From positions 19,887,772 to 19,951,771 of the forward strand of contig NC_062987.1 of NCBI RefSeq assembly GCF_023078275.1: a stretch of DNA of 64,000 nucleotides, written 5' to 3'. How positions within the stretch are numbered: position 1 is the stretch's first letter; every line of letters starts with the position of its first letter. A program made the position numbers and the translations under genes. Under the pieces are notes generated by a model. It was not told the origin of the DNA and made no database searches. It worked only from the letters and a program-made list of their open reading frames with translations. Of the stretch, positions 19,179-29,889 are shown piece after piece. This DNA is from Leguminivora glycinivorella (Eukaryota; Arthropoda; Insecta; Lepidoptera; Tortricidae).

Positions 19179-22031
19179 CTATTCGTTTTTTGTAGTTTCT
19201 GGTTCGGGCCATGCATGTTTGTCTGTCAAATAGTCCTCGACTCTGTAATAAGCCTTTAACATCAATGATTTTTTTAAGTAGTTCTTAAGAGCTGGGAGGG
19301 GTAATCTCAAAGCAGTGTCAGGTAACTTATTATAAAAATGAATGCATTGCCCAACAAATGACTTCTGTACTTTACGGACACGAAACTTCTTTATGGCAAG
19401 CTTATTTTTGTTTCTAGTGTTATAATTATGGATATCAGAATTCTTAGTGAAACAGTCTAAATTCTTAACAACATAAATTATACTATCATAAATGTATTGG
19501 GAAGCTACAGTTAAGATATTAATTTCTTTGAAGAGTTCTCTTACTGATTCACGTGTTCCTAAGTTGTAAATAGAACGAATGGCTCTCTTTTGTAATACAA
19601 AGATAGTCTGTATGTCAGCTGCTTTGCCCCAAACCAGAATACCGTATGACATTACACTGTGAAAATAACTATGATACACTAGGCGAGCTGTCTCAACATT
19701 AGTCAGTTGCCTGATTCTCCTAACGGCGTATGCGGCTGAACTTAATTTGCTTGCTAGTTTCCTTATATGAGGACTCCATTGTAGATTTTTGTCCAATGTT
19801 AAGCCAAGGAACAGTGTTGTATCTACCATCTCTAAGCATTCATCATTCAAAAGTATTTTTGTATCGATTGGTTTAACATTCGGCAGAGAGAATCGAATAC
19901 ATTTGGTTTTCTTAGAATTAAGAAGTAAATTGTTGACAGTAAACCACTGCAGTACATCAGCTAACGTGCTATTAATTACATTGTAATCCGTAGATTTTCG
20001 GTCAACATTAAAAAGCAGTGATGTATCATCAGCAAAAAGTACTATTTCACAAAAGTTTTTTACTATACATGGCAAATCATTTATATAAACCAAAAACAGG
20101 AATGGACCTAAAATTGAGCCTTGTGGCACTCCTAATTGGACAACAGTCCCGCTAGAGCGAGTTTTGTTAACAACTACTGTTTGTGTTCTATTGCTAAGGT
20201 AAGAAGACATAAAGTTTAGGGCATTTATAGACAAACCATAGTGTTCTAATTTCAAAATGAGCGTTCCATGATCCACACAATCAAATGCTTTTGAAAGATC
20301 ACAAAATATGCCAAATGCATCACAAGAATTTTCCCAAATATTATATATATGTTTAATGAGTACCGAAGCAGCATCGGTCGTGGAACGGCCCCTTGTGAAA
20401 CCGAACTGTTTGCTTGTAAGTAATCTATGTCTGTTGAAGTGTCCCAGTAGATCATTTAACATTAGCTTCTCAAAGACTTTACTTAGAACAGGAAGTATTG
20501 ATATGGGACGGAAATTGGTTATATCACTCGAATCACCCGATTTAAAAAGCGGTATGACTTTGCTACATTTCATAAGATCTGGAAAGGTGCCTTGTGAAAT
20601 TGAAATATTATATATTACGGCCAAGTAAGGTGCTATTATATCTATGACATGACTAATTACTTTAACTGATGTTCCCCATAAGTCTTCCGTTTTCTTTAAA
20701 TTGAGTGACTTGAATGTTTTAACAATATTTACAGAGTCTACTTGACTAAATTCAAATGAATTATTACATTTCTTAACATTAGCACAAAGTAATGAATGGG
20801 CTTGAGCCGCAGAAGAATGTAAACATTTTGTGGTGTTAACGGCTATGTTTGAGAAATAATCTTCGAATGCCGAGGCAACATCGCTGTTCGACACTATTTG
20901 TTGATTATCTGATACAATGTTGACTTGACAATCGCGTGATTTACATTTACCAGCTTCTTTATTTATAATACTCCAAGTTGTTTTCACTTTGTTGTCCGAC
21001 ACTTTCAATTTAGAACTAATAAAGTTTTTCTTGGCAGTTAAACACACTTTCTTGAAGATTCTTGAGTAGTTTCTTACATAGTCCAGGAATTCTGAATTCT
21101 TGTTCAGCTCTCTCTTACCATAAAGTTCATAAAGTCTTTTTCTACTTTTGTGAATACCTACAGTAGCCCATTCACTAAACTTTGTTTTAACTTTTGACCC
21201 ACTAATAGATTTCACTTTGAAATTGTTATTAAATTGATTAAGAATTACATTGAAAACTTCTTGATACAAATGATTACAGTCATAATGCGAAAATGGTATT
21301 ATAGACAAACTATGTTGAATTTCATTTTTGAATGATTCCAAGCGAAATCCAGTAATGGGTCTATATGTTATTGTTTGTGGAGTATCATGAATAACGTTTA
21401 AGAAAGCTGCCCTTTGGCCGCTGTGATCGGAATGAAAACAGTTAAATAATTTCTTATCTATACATTCACAGTTACAAAATATATTATCTAGGCATGTTGC
21501 ACTAGTCACACCTACCCGGGTAGGTTCAAGAAATAAATTAAATAAATTAAATGATTTAAACAAACAGAGCATTTTAACAGTATTACTAGATGACTCGAGC
21601 AAGTTAACATTAAAATCTCCACATACAATAACATGTTTTTGGCCCTTGCACACTAACTTCAGAACATTTTCCATTGTAGATTCAAATATGCTGAAGTCAG
21701 CTGATGGTGGTCTATAAACACATACAATAATATATCTGTCTAATTCAACATATGAAATTTCTATAGTTCTTTCTATGGAATATTTTACAACATCTTTGCG
21801 CTCTTTACACTTCATACAATTTTTAACAATAATAAGGGAGCCACCATGAACAGCAGATTTTCTGGCAAAAAAACTAGCTAATTTAAAATTAACATAATCA
21901 AATATCAACTGTTCTTGTTTCAACCAATGTTCAGTAATACACATAACTTCAACATTATTACTATCTAAAAATAATCCTACTTCTAATTCTTTGCTGGAAA
22001 AACCCTGAATATTCTGGTGAACAACGTTCAT
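19179..22031 (-). CDS. LINE ORF2: endonuclease plus reverse transcriptase, intact
   Basis: This is an uninterrupted 950-codon frame starting MNVVHQNIQGF. Apurinic-type endonuclease motifs are visible: CITEHWL (E), YRPPSADFS, VCGDFNVN and HSDHSGQ. The reverse transcriptase follows with VIPLFKSGDSSDITNFRPIS, CDLSKAFDCVDH, GVPQGSILGPFLFLVYINDL and the active-site LFADDTSLLF. The C-terminal part carries LQKRAIRSIY and HNYNTRNKNKLA, and there is no RNase H domain. All catalytic signatures I can see are retained, so the enzyme could be functional although the element is 5' truncated. The ATG lies 30 bp downstream of the ORF1 stop. In the host it acts by target-primed reverse transcription (family knowledge). 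Confidence 0.93.
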   Translation of the reverse strand: MNVVHQNIQGFSSKELEVGLFLDSNNVEVMCITEHWLKQEQLIFDYVNFKLASFFARKSAVHGGSLIIVKNCMKCKERKDVVKYSIERTIEISYVELDRYIIVCVYRPPSADFSIFESTMENVLKLVCKGQKHVIVCGDFNVNLLESSSNTVKMLCLFKSFNLFNLFLEPTRVGVTSATCLDNIFCNCECIDKKLFNCFHSDHSGQRAAFLNVIHDTPQTITYRPITGFRLESFKNEIQHSLSIIPFSHYDCNHLYQEVFNVILNQFNNNFKVKSISGSKVKTKFSEWATVGIHKSRKRLYELYGKRELNKNSEFLDYVRNYSRIFKKVCLTAKKNFISSKLKVSDNKVKTTWSIINKEAGKCKSRDCQVNIVSDNQQIVSNSDVASAFEDYFSNIAVNTTKCLHSSAAQAHSLLCANVKKCNNSFEFSQVDSVNIVKTFKSLNLKKTEDLWGTSVKVISHVIDIIAPYLAVIYNISISQGTFPDLMKCSKVIPLFKSGDSSDITNFRPISILPVLSKVFEKLMLNDLLGHFNRHRLLTSKQFGFTRGRSTTDAASVLIKHIYNIWENSCDAFGIFCDLSKAFDCVDHGTLILKLEHYGLSINALNFMSSYLSNRTQTVVVNKTRSSGTVVQLGVPQGSILGPFLFLVYINDLPCIVKNFCEIVLFADDTSLLFNVDRKSTDYNVINSTLADVLQWFTVNNLLLNSKKTKCIRFSLPNVKPIDTKILLNDECLEMVDTTLFLGLTLDKNLQWSPHIRKLASKLSSAAYAVRRIRQLTNVETARLVYHSYFHSVMSYGILVWGKAADIQTIFVLQKRAIRSIYNLGTRESVRELFKEINILTVASQYIYDSIIYVVKNLDCFTKNSDIHNYNTRNKNKLAIKKFRVRKVQKSFVGQCIHFYNKLPDTALRLPLPALKNYLKKSLMLKAYYRVEDYLTDKHAWPEPETTKNE

Positions 22032-22060
22032 ACTCAGGTGTTTTTCCGCTGTCTTACAAT

Positions 22061-22908
22061 CTAGTTTAAATGAGGCATGGGGTCCTTGGCTTTGTCAGCT
22101 GACTGAGACTTATATATAACACTATTACATCTATTTGGCTCAATATTGAAGGCCAATAACTCCACTAAATATACAAAAAATTTCTTTGGCAAAAATACCT
22201 TCCGTGGAGCTAGCATGAAGCGCTCAATGAATTTATTTAAGTCAAAGAAATGGTACTTTTTATTAACAGCTATGGCATGGTACATTAAAGAATTGTAGTA
22301 AGCTATCTTACAATTATAGTCATATGATACATTTTCTGCATAAGGTAGTGCACATAATATAATTTTCCCCACACCAGATTTTTCAATAACATTTAGAGTG
22401 GATATCAATTTATCTATGCTAAGCTTATCTACATTAAGACTATTTCCTAATAAAATTACTAATGTAGTACTGCTATCATAACATCCCTTTGAAATAAGGT
22501 CACATAAATGAGACAAAGTAATGTTTTGATAACAGTAATTTGTCACTTGTTGCTCTAACTGGTAGCTTAATAATGGGCCCATTCCTAACCCAATCTGATC
22601 TGAAAAACAACAGTCTTACTGACTGCTCTAGGGGGCTGTTTAACTACTGCCGCATGCCTAGTTGTGTCGTGGGCCACATCGGCTTGAATAATCTTTGCTG
22701 GTGGCATTTGGCCACAATTACAATGTTTTTCATTTAATAATGCCTTACACCGCTCCTCCAAATCTCTATTTTCTAGCAGCAATTTATTAAAAGCCTGTAT
22801 GTGCTCCTCAACTTGTTTTTTAGTGGTCTCATACATGGTGGATACTGCCAAAAGCTCATCTTTCAGCCTGTTAATGTCGGCATTTAATTTCAGAAAATTT
22901 GATTCCAA
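22061..22908 (-). pseudogene. LINE ORF1: coiled coil plus SGNH-esterase-like domain, frameshifted
   Basis: Upstream frame 22908-22585 encodes a leucine/glutamate-rich coiled coil (KLNADINRLKDELL), then a Cys/His stretch HCNCGQMPPAK. At a run of T residues near 22608 a one-base shift leads into the frame ending at 22061. In that frame the sequence reads SDQIGLGMGPLLSYQLEQQ, resembling block I of the SGNH esterase fold found in ORF1 of CR1-type LINEs, then LVILLGNSLNV and KIILCALPYAEN. The nucleophile Ser of the usual GDS appears replaced (SDQ), and no DxxH is evident near the C-terminus. The domain may be non-catalytic. The esterase assignment is by pattern only. The start codon is lost by truncation. 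Confidence 0.65.
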
Positions 22909-22984
22909 TTGGTGGAATATCTATCTACAAAGTGAGGATTGAAACCGGCCGTGCGTCTAAAAGTCCGATGGTAGAATGGGAACT

Positions 22985-23760
22985 GGTGCCGTACCCGAAT
23001 GGCATTTCTGGCATTACGGAAACGACACGGCGAAAGGTAGTCTGGCTCTGTCGCGCCTAGAGCTGCAAGAAAACGTGTTTTTTTTCTGGCTTAAAAAAAA
23101 AACATAAAAAAAACAGTTTTTTTTCTGGAGTATGTTTTTTTCTAAAGGTCGAAATCTCAAAATTTGCAGAACAGTTTATACTTTTATGCGGTTTTTAAGA
23201 CTTTATGTTAACTTTTAAACAAATTTAATTTAATAACTTTAATTTCTGGTTTGATAAAAGTAACACTTACACAATCTGTAGTTAGTAGTTATCGCTATTT
23301 ACTGTTGGCAACACCACCGCCTCTCCACGCTCCACGCTGCATCGGGGATTCCCTAATAAATGTTTGTGTAGTGAATGTTTATCGAATTAAAACGTACGTT
23401 ATTGTTATTGAACGTTACAAACCACGAAAAACCGTTATTGTCGTATTTATTGATTTATTTAAACTTTATTGCACAGTAAAAAAATGTACAAAAGGCGAAC
23501 TTAATGCCAGAAGGCATTCTCTACCAACTAACCAATCAAATCATAACTAATCATTTGTTCATAAAAAAAAACATATTAAAAAAAAAACATGGTGCTTGGT
23601 TTTTTTCATGTTTTTTTTATAATTAAAAAAAAAATTTTTTTTCAACTAACATTTTTTTCTATTTGCAACGCCACGCCAATACGCAAGAGTGATAGAGATA
23701 GCTATCTACAAGCGTTTCGTTTCGTGAGTGTTTGTGCCATTCGGCTAGGTACCTCGAGTG
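22985..23760. mobile_element. MITE family H, copy 2, split by an AT-rich insertion
   Basis: The left half (about 22985-23060: CCGAATGGCATTTCTGGC, GTAGTCTGGCTCTGTCGCGC) and the right half (23676-23760: CACGCCAATACGCAAGAGTG, GTGTTTGTGCCATTCGGCTA) are contiguous in other copies. About 615 bp lie between them. These include homopolymer-rich TTTTTTTTCTGG/AAAAAAAACATG stretches at both edges (23070-23130 and 23565-23650) and a LINE-like 3' end near 23465-23520 with GCGAACTTAATGCCAGAAGG. Confidence 0.6.
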
Positions 23761-23927
23761 CACGCTCATACTGGGCATGCAGCGCGGGCGTGCGGCGTGC
23801 ATGTCAAACAATTGAAACTCATACAAGTGTCCTGAGTCGACGCTGCATAGATTGAATTGAATTGAATTGAATTGAATTTAATTGAATCGAATTGTATGCG
23901 CACCGAGCGTCCACTCAGGCCTTTCAC
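23760..23927. repeat. GC-rich dispersed repeat fragment
   Basis: GTGCGGCGTGCATGTCAAAC and GTCCTGAGTCGACGCTGCAT recur with small changes at 30838-30908. A short ATTGA microsatellite follows at 23852-23886. Confidence 0.6.
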
Positions 23928-24246
23928 CATAAATTAAATATAACAAGATCATACCATCCCATACATTAAAATGCGACCGCCTACGAACGCGCTTACATCC
24001 ACCACACATAGATGGCGCCACAAAAAATGCCTTGTTGCCACCGATTATTTGTAGATTGGCATTAAGTGTCAATTCCGAGCCGTAAATCTATGTCAAAAGT
24101 GACACTTAACGCGATCTACAAGTATAACCGAAAGCTACAAGACATTTTTTTGTGGCGCCATCTATGTGTGGTGGAGTGTAAGCGCGGTCTTAGGCGGTCG
24201 CATTTTAATGTTTGGGATGGTATGATTTTGTTATATTTAATCTATG
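23928..24246. mobile_element. MITE with about 100-bp TIRs and 7-bp target duplication, copy 1 (319 bp)
   Basis: The ends CATAAATTAAATATAACAAG and the inverse at 24227-24246 extend into inverted repeats of about 100 bp. These include CCACCACACATAGATGGCGC. CTTTCAC flanks both sides (23921-23927 and 24247-24253). The second copy at 55950-56416 is also 319 bp once a nested MITE is removed, and is flanked by a different 7-bp repeat, GTATAAG. No coding capacity. Confidence 0.85.
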
Positions 24247-24253
24247 CTTTCAC

Positions 24254-24770
24254 TTACAATGCTTCGGCAGAAGGGAGATAGTGCAAATACCGACTCCCTT
24301 CCATGTTGCTTGAAGGTTAGTGACTGTCGTCAGTGGGCCCCTAAAGGACGCTTTTAGTAATCCCACTTGTCTTTCATGTTTCAAGGTAAGTAGCGAATAA
24401 ACAATGCCTTATTAGGTAAATATAATAAAGCCACTGGAAAATGAAACACAAAAGGAGGTTTTCCTTAATCCCTGAATAAAGGGAAAATTGCAGATCGTAA
24501 TAAAGGTATTACATCGCAAGTAAATCACTTCAAAGTTGCTTTGTCGTCGAAACGTCCTTATCCTTTTTTACGAGATCGTTTGATTTCTAAAGTAACAAAA
24601 TATGCAATTTTACATTAATCGGTTGTCGGTCTAAATGCGATTTCGAAAACCAAGCGCCGAGTCCCGGAAACTAAAGGCCCGAAGCATCGAGGAGGTCAGT
24701 GATCGATCTCAGAACAATAGTACATTACATCAGAAGCCGGGAAAATGAGGATTTTTTTTAATTATGAATG
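24254..24770. other. Unassigned intergenic DNA
   Basis: No supported gene or repeat boundary. Confidence 0.4.
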
Positions 24771-24773
24771 GGC

Positions 24774-25263
24774 TTACTCTTGACCACAGACTAGCCAAAG
24801 GCAAAAACGTGGCCTACGATGGAGTGAGCTCGCCCAGAAGACCAAACCGACCAAATGGGTATCTTCTTCTTCTTCTTCCTCGCTCCCGCAATGCTGAGGA
24901 TCGCGACCACAAATAGCGTGTCTCCATTGAACGCGGTCATAAGCCATGTGGACTGCACGATATAGGCTGCCGCCAGTCGACTTCTTCACACAGTTTGACC
25001 ATCTCTTACGAGCACCACACCAAGCGCGTTTACCATTCATTCGCCCCGAAGATGATACACTTCTCCATATTATGCATCGGTGATCTTATAATGTGACCGA
25101 AAAATCTAAGGGTTCGCTCCTGACATATTTTGGAGAGGCGTGTGGTGATATTAAGTTCTTCCAAAATAGAGATGTTAGTTCTTCTTGCTGCACAAGGTAA
25201 ACGTAGCAGTCTTCGCCAGCACCACATCTCAAAAGCGTCAATCTTAGCCACGTCACGGCACAA
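24774..25263 (-). pseudogene. RTE-clade LINE fragment, C-terminal end
   Basis: Two overlapping minus frames give IDAFEMWCWRRLLRLP, ARRTNISILEELN and RTLRFFGHI (25263-25030). After a frame change come SLYRAVHMAYDRVQWRHA and DPQHCGSEEEEEE (25040-24860). These are the C-terminal motifs of RTE-type elements that are abundant in Lepidoptera. No catalytic region remains. The 3' side merges with a short piece of the TGGCCTACGATGGA repeat. Confidence 0.8.
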
Positions 25264-25615
25264 ATGGGTATATACCGTGGTTAAATAAAGTACTGTTTTA
25301 TGTAACTGCGGTGTTTAAGTGAGGTCAAAAAAGGTGATTTATGTGGGTAACAATTTGAGGCGTAGTAACCGAAAATTATTAATAGACGCCACCAGTATTT
25401 TTCATCTTAATCACTACATTTCAAAATTGTAGAAATTAAAAATTGACAACATCGTATTGTTGTCCTTTTCAAATAAGTGATGCCACAGACAGACACACAC
25501 AAACAGACAGACAGATAGACACGTCAAAGACTCCGTCGTTTTTGCGTCGGGGGTTAAAAACGGGACGCCACTAAGATGTTTCAACTTTTTAAGCCAGACT
25601 ATTTTAATCCAGACT

Positions 25616-26185
25616 ATATCGCACCTTTAGAATTGTACCGACCTAATGTTCATACAACATGTTCAATATCTGTGCAACCGAGCTTCGCTCGGTTCTGTTT
25701 CGTATCCTTGACATGATCTAGTTCAAAAATGAATAGTACCTACATCGAGCGAAAGAATTCTCAGCCTTAACAACACAACTACTCCACACGAGATGGCGCG
25801 CATTTCGCCACAAAAACTCAAATAGTGTATTTTTCTATTCGTTTTAGCCTTGACCTGTGTCGCCATCTAGTGTTTGCAATAAATAGTACTTACATCGACC
25901 GGAAGAATTCTGTCTTAACAGTACAACTACTGCACACGAGATGGCGCGCGAAGAAAAACGCATGAAAACTCGAAAATTCGCGTTTTCCGGGACCTAAGGA
26001 TAAGTTAGACCGATTTTTCACCCCCAAAAACCCCCACATAACAAATTTCTGCGAAATCGTTAGAGCGGTTTCCGAGATCGTCAGTGTAAATAAATATATA
26101 AATAAATAAATAAATAAATAAATATACAAGAATTGCTCGTTTAAAAGTATAAGATTAGGTCGGTACAATTCTAAAGGTGCGATAT
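25616..26185. mobile_element. DNA element with perfect 30-bp TIRs
   Basis: 25616-25645 (ATATCGCACCTTTAGAATTG ...) is the exact reverse complement of 26156-26185. Inside are two related half-units with GCACACGAGATGGCGCGC and CATCGACCGGAAGAATTCT-like phrases, a short hairpin ACCGAGC-TTC-GCTCGGT near 25677, and an ATAA microsatellite (26091-26125). No transposase frame. Confidence 0.8.
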
Positions 26186-26669
26186 GTAAACAGTTTGTCT
26201 ATCTGTCTGTCTGTCTGTCTGTGTGTGTGTCTGTCTTTGGCATCGTAGCTCCCGAACGGATGAACCGATTTTGATTTTTTTTTTTTGTCTGAAAACTGAG
26301 TTAGTCGGGAGTGTTCTTAGCCATGTTTCATGAAAATCGGTCCACTATGGCGCTGTCGGGGGTTTTTCCAAATTTTTAATTTTGTGGTTATTAAACCAGA
26401 CTATATTTAGCCAGACTGCAAATGTAAACAGCTTCACATTTCATACATTTTATATAGATTTAAGGCCTCTGGTTAATCGTTATTGTTTTGATTCCGTCCC
26501 ATTGTGTTACACCGGAAACAAAATGTGTTCAGATGAAAAGATAGTTTTTTTTATGATCACATCGGCATGCGATCGAGAACAGGGGAATACGTGGAGTAGA
26601 TTTTATTTGAAATAATAAATACTTATGGGCACAGAACAGCTACGATACCACAGACAGACACACACACAT

Positions 26670-26700
<31 letters not shown>

Positions 26701-27005
26701 AGCAAACAGACAGACAGACATACACGTAGGGACCTAAAAATGAGACTAGGCGTGTTTCCACTTCTGTCTGTCTGTCTGTCTGTGTGTCTATCTGTCTGTC
26801 TATCTGGTCTGTCTGTCTCTTTGTCTGTCTGTCTGTGTGTGTGTCTGTCTGTGGCATCGTAGCTCCCGAACGGATGAACCGATTTAGATTTAGTTTTTTT
26901 TTGTCTGAAAGCTGAGTTAGTCGTGTTCTTAGCCATGTTTCATGAAAATAGGCCCACTATGACGCGGTCGGGGGTTTTTTCAAAATTTTAATTTTGTGGT
27001 TAGGT
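26186..27005. repeat. CAGA-repeat cluster with inverted CAGA/TCTG tracts
   Basis: Two reverse copies of the CAGA dispersed repeat are present (GGCATCGTAGCTCCCGAACG, CATGTTTCATGAAAATCGG). Between them a forward CAGA tract (26650-26722) faces a TCTG tract (26763-26858) across about 40 bp. Together they could form a long slipped hairpin. Confidence 0.75.
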
Positions 27006-27119
27006 CAGTTCCGGAAACGTTCGCATTTGTTATGCTACAGTACATCTTGTACTGAGACTGACTGAAATAGCATGACACGTTCGTACGTTTCCGTAACAAT
27101 TCGAAGGCAAATATTTGTG

Positions 27120-27435
27120 CACTACATCTGTAAAGAGCATGAAACAAATGAAACAAGAAATGAAATGAAATGAAATATATTGATTTAGACTAACACGATT
27201 TGCACTCATAATTTATAATTGTTTAAGTTTAAGTGTGTATGTTTGTCATAAGTCAAAAGTGCCCCCGTGGCCTATTTGCTGAATAAATGATTTTGTATAA
27301 TTTATAATTGTGTAATTGGTTAAATGTAAGTTTTTACGCGATTAAATCCCGTTTTGTTCTAAAATTATGAAATGAAATATTTATTTTCCAAGTAGGCATA
27401 TTACAATGCGCTTATGAACGTCAAATAAAGCTAGT
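27120..27435. repeat. LINE 3'-end remnants
   Basis: ATGAAATGAAATGAAATAT and AAATGAAATATTTATTTTCC followed by AAGTAGGCATATTACAATGC match the 3' end of the LINE at 18680-22908 in the same reversed sense. Only tails remain. Confidence 0.6.
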
Positions 27436-27728
27436 CAAGTTTTCTGAAACAACTGATTGAACTCATTTTCAAATAGCAAACCGATTTTATTAATACCTCC
27501 CTGTCACATTAAAAACAACTATCCCACGAAAAAGGATTACGAAATTTCTGTGTGATTTTAAATCGCTTCATTAAACTCGAGATACGAGAACGGTTTTAAA
27601 TACGGAAAGTCCAGTGGAAATGCCAAACAATGAAACCAAACTGTATGTACGTTACGCCATTTTGTTCAAAGTTTAAAATCGCCAAAGGCAAACTCATAAA
27701 GGTAGCATATTAGTCGACTCCGGCCCTG

Positions 27729-27863
27729 GGTACGTAGCCAAATGCACAAACGCTCACGAAAATATATGTTTCGTAGCTGTCTATCTCTATCGCTCTTGCG
27801 TATTGACGCGACAGAGCCAGACAGCATTTCTGTCGGCGTCGACGATTGCCATTCGTCTACGCC
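27729..27863. mobile_element. MITE family H, copy 3
   Basis: TACGTAGCCAAATGCACA at the left and TGCCATTCGTCTACGCC at the right, with TATCTCTATCGCTCTTGCGT inside. Decayed relative to other copies. Confidence 0.7.
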
Positions 27864-28213
27864 GGCTGGATTTTTCAACTTTTTCAGAGAAATGCGCTTT
27901 CCCGCTCAAAATCCTCTTAATTCCTCTAACGGCCAGTTACAAGTGTAAATATCTAAAATCCGATTACCTTTTTCGAATTTCGAACTCGTTATTTTTTTTT
28001 TAAGTCCGCTCGTTAGAGGGCTTTGCGCTGTTGTAACGGCTATTATACGGCTAGGTGAATGCTAAAGAGTATTATGTTCCGATGCTTATTAGTGATGAGC
28101 GGTATGAATGGTGAGTTTCACTTTTTTATATGATATTTTATTAGCTTTAACATAAAAAAATTCAAAATAAACTTATATACTCGCTCCCGGCCGATTTGGA
28201 CCACGGCGACTAT

Positions 28214-29626
28214 TTCTAGGGTTCCGTAGTCAACTAGGAACCCTTATAGTTTCGCCATGTCTGTCTGTCCATCCGTCCGTCCGTCCGTCCTCGGATAATC
28301 TCAGTAACCATTAGCACTAGAAAGCTGAAATTTGGTACCAATATGTATATCAATCACGTCGACAAAGTGGTAAAATAAAAAGTGGAAAAAAATGTTTTGT
28401 TAGGGTACCCCCTACATGTAAAGTGGGGACTGTTTTTTTTTTCATTCCAACGTGTGATATATTGTTGGATAGGTATATTAGGTATTTAAAAACGAATAAG
28501 GGTTTACTAAAATCGTTTTTTATAGTACTAATATTTTCGGAAATAATCGCTCCTAAAGGAAAAAAACCACTTGTGTCCCCCCGTCTTACTTTTGAACCAT
28601 ATTAACGTAAAATTTGTTTTATTATTAAGTTTTAGCTGTGTTTTAATTATCGTAGTGATTATATGAGACTAGAGTTCCATTATGTATCAAAAAAGTGCCT
28701 GAGTACTTAATTATTAACAAGCTAAGTGTAACTATTAAAACATTGCGATAATTATAATTTGTATATTTATAGAATTACCAAAAAGTAAATAAGTAAGCTA
28801 GCTACTTATTCTTAATAATGTATAAACTCAAAATGATTGTGATCTCAAAAAGTGCATACTTAATTAAGAGTTATTTGTTAGAAGTAGATTTATTGTATTA
28901 AAATAAAAATACACGTTAATTTCGTACAAGTTTTTTATTTTTCTCCTTAAAAAACGCACAATATAGCGTTTTTTAACCGCAAATATATTCTAAATTTTTC
29001 AATAATATGAAATAGTTTAAAAAAATATAAATGCTAGCGTTATAATTCACAAAAAAGTGTCGATTTAGTTTCAAATTTCTGGTATACCACTTCAAATTGG
29101 CACGTAATAACTGCCCATACGACTGTTGCTTAATTGAATATCTTAGAGACAAGTTAAAGAAGGTAAGTGGCTTCAGTGAGTTTTATAGTACTATGATGAT
29201 GTCGCTTAAATGGTTCTTCCGGGAATATTTTGAGGACCTTTTCAATTAAGCGACAACATTTTCAGGATCCTGTAAGATTTTGGTGTAAATGTTTATTTCA
29301 TAAAATAGAGAAAAATTAAATAAGGTTATCGTCTTAAGAACTCATTTACCTATTTCAAATAGGAAAAAAGTTATGATTTTTTTTCTCAAAAAGAAAACTT
29401 TGAAACACTCTCCTGTACAATTCACTAAATGTCGCTTAAGGGGTTCTTCCTTTCCACCGTCGATATGTTTAAAAAATATGAAAAAAATCACAAAAGTAAA
29501 CTTTATAAAGACTTTCTAGGAAAATTGTTTTGAACTTGATAGGTTCAGCAGGTTTTGAGAAAAATACGGAAAACTACGGAACCCTACACTGAGCGTGGCC
29601 CGACACGCTCTTGGCCGGTTTTTGTG
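28214..29626 (-). repeat. Dispersed repeat K, reverse copy interrupted by an 860-bp insertion
   Basis: K reads from 29626 (ACCGGCCAAGAGCGTG reversed) to 28214 (AGGGTTCCGTAGTCAAC). The phrase GAACCATATGTTTAAAA of the intact copy is split at 28602/29463. The inserted 28603-29462 is flanked by ATAT on both sides. It contains three related phrases with TGTCGCTTAA or its inverse (29199, 29248 and 29430), and I recognise no family or ORF. Confidence 0.75.
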
Positions 29627-29748
29627 TGTGTTAAGGTCCCGTTTGCAATTTTAATATAAATACCTATTTGGCGTACGCACTAGATTTACGAAAACGACTG
29701 CCATCTGGCCTTCCAACTTCCTTCTGTATGTGTTATTTACGATTGCAG

Positions 29749-29889
29749 TACAACACGCAGTTATAATCTGCTTCCTAGCGAGGGTATTCGGCGTGACGTC
29801 ACCCGAAGCAGCTAAGTTCAGTTTAAGCTCATTGTATGACGCGGCGCTGCCTGTCCTGCATCCCATCATTGCCGCAGGCTCCGATAAAT
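29749..29889 (+). CDS. Lipase exon 1 (visible): signal peptide and N-terminus
   Basis: Acceptor TTTACGATTGCAG ends at 29748 and donor GTAAGTG starts at 29890. It encodes QHAVIICFLARVFGVTSPEA, then AAGSDK plus the first base of a Cys codon. The next exon starts with GC, giving TGC. No ATG is in frame in this exon, and sequence just upstream is a dispersed repeat. The start codon therefore lies further upstream or has been lost. Confidence 0.75.

Larger units (their letters stand above)
18680..22908 (-). mobile_element. Nearly full-length non-LTR retrotransposon (CR1/Jockey group)
   Basis: The element reads leftwards: truncated ORF1 (22908-22061), intact ORF2 (22031-19179), a 3' UTR of about 500 bp and a 3' tail of ATTTTC repeats at 18680-18700. 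The same 3' UTR end (TATTTATTTTCCAAGTAGGC, reversed) reappears at 27365-27432, showing more family members. The 5' end is lost inside ORF1, where it abuts an older repeat. Confidence 0.85.

Noticed and set aside
17904..22908. Twin priming of a single LINE RNA
   Set aside because: The two opposite segments overlap in content (both contain the reverse transcriptase C-terminus) and differ in sequence, so they are separate copies.
23589..23855. Open frame in the AT-rich insertion and MITE H
   Set aside because: It crosses repeat boundaries and shows no domain.
26603..26936. Low-complexity peptides rich in Thr-Asp-Arg-Gln or Val-Cys-Leu-Ser
   Set aside because: They are translations of CAGA/TCTG microsatellites.
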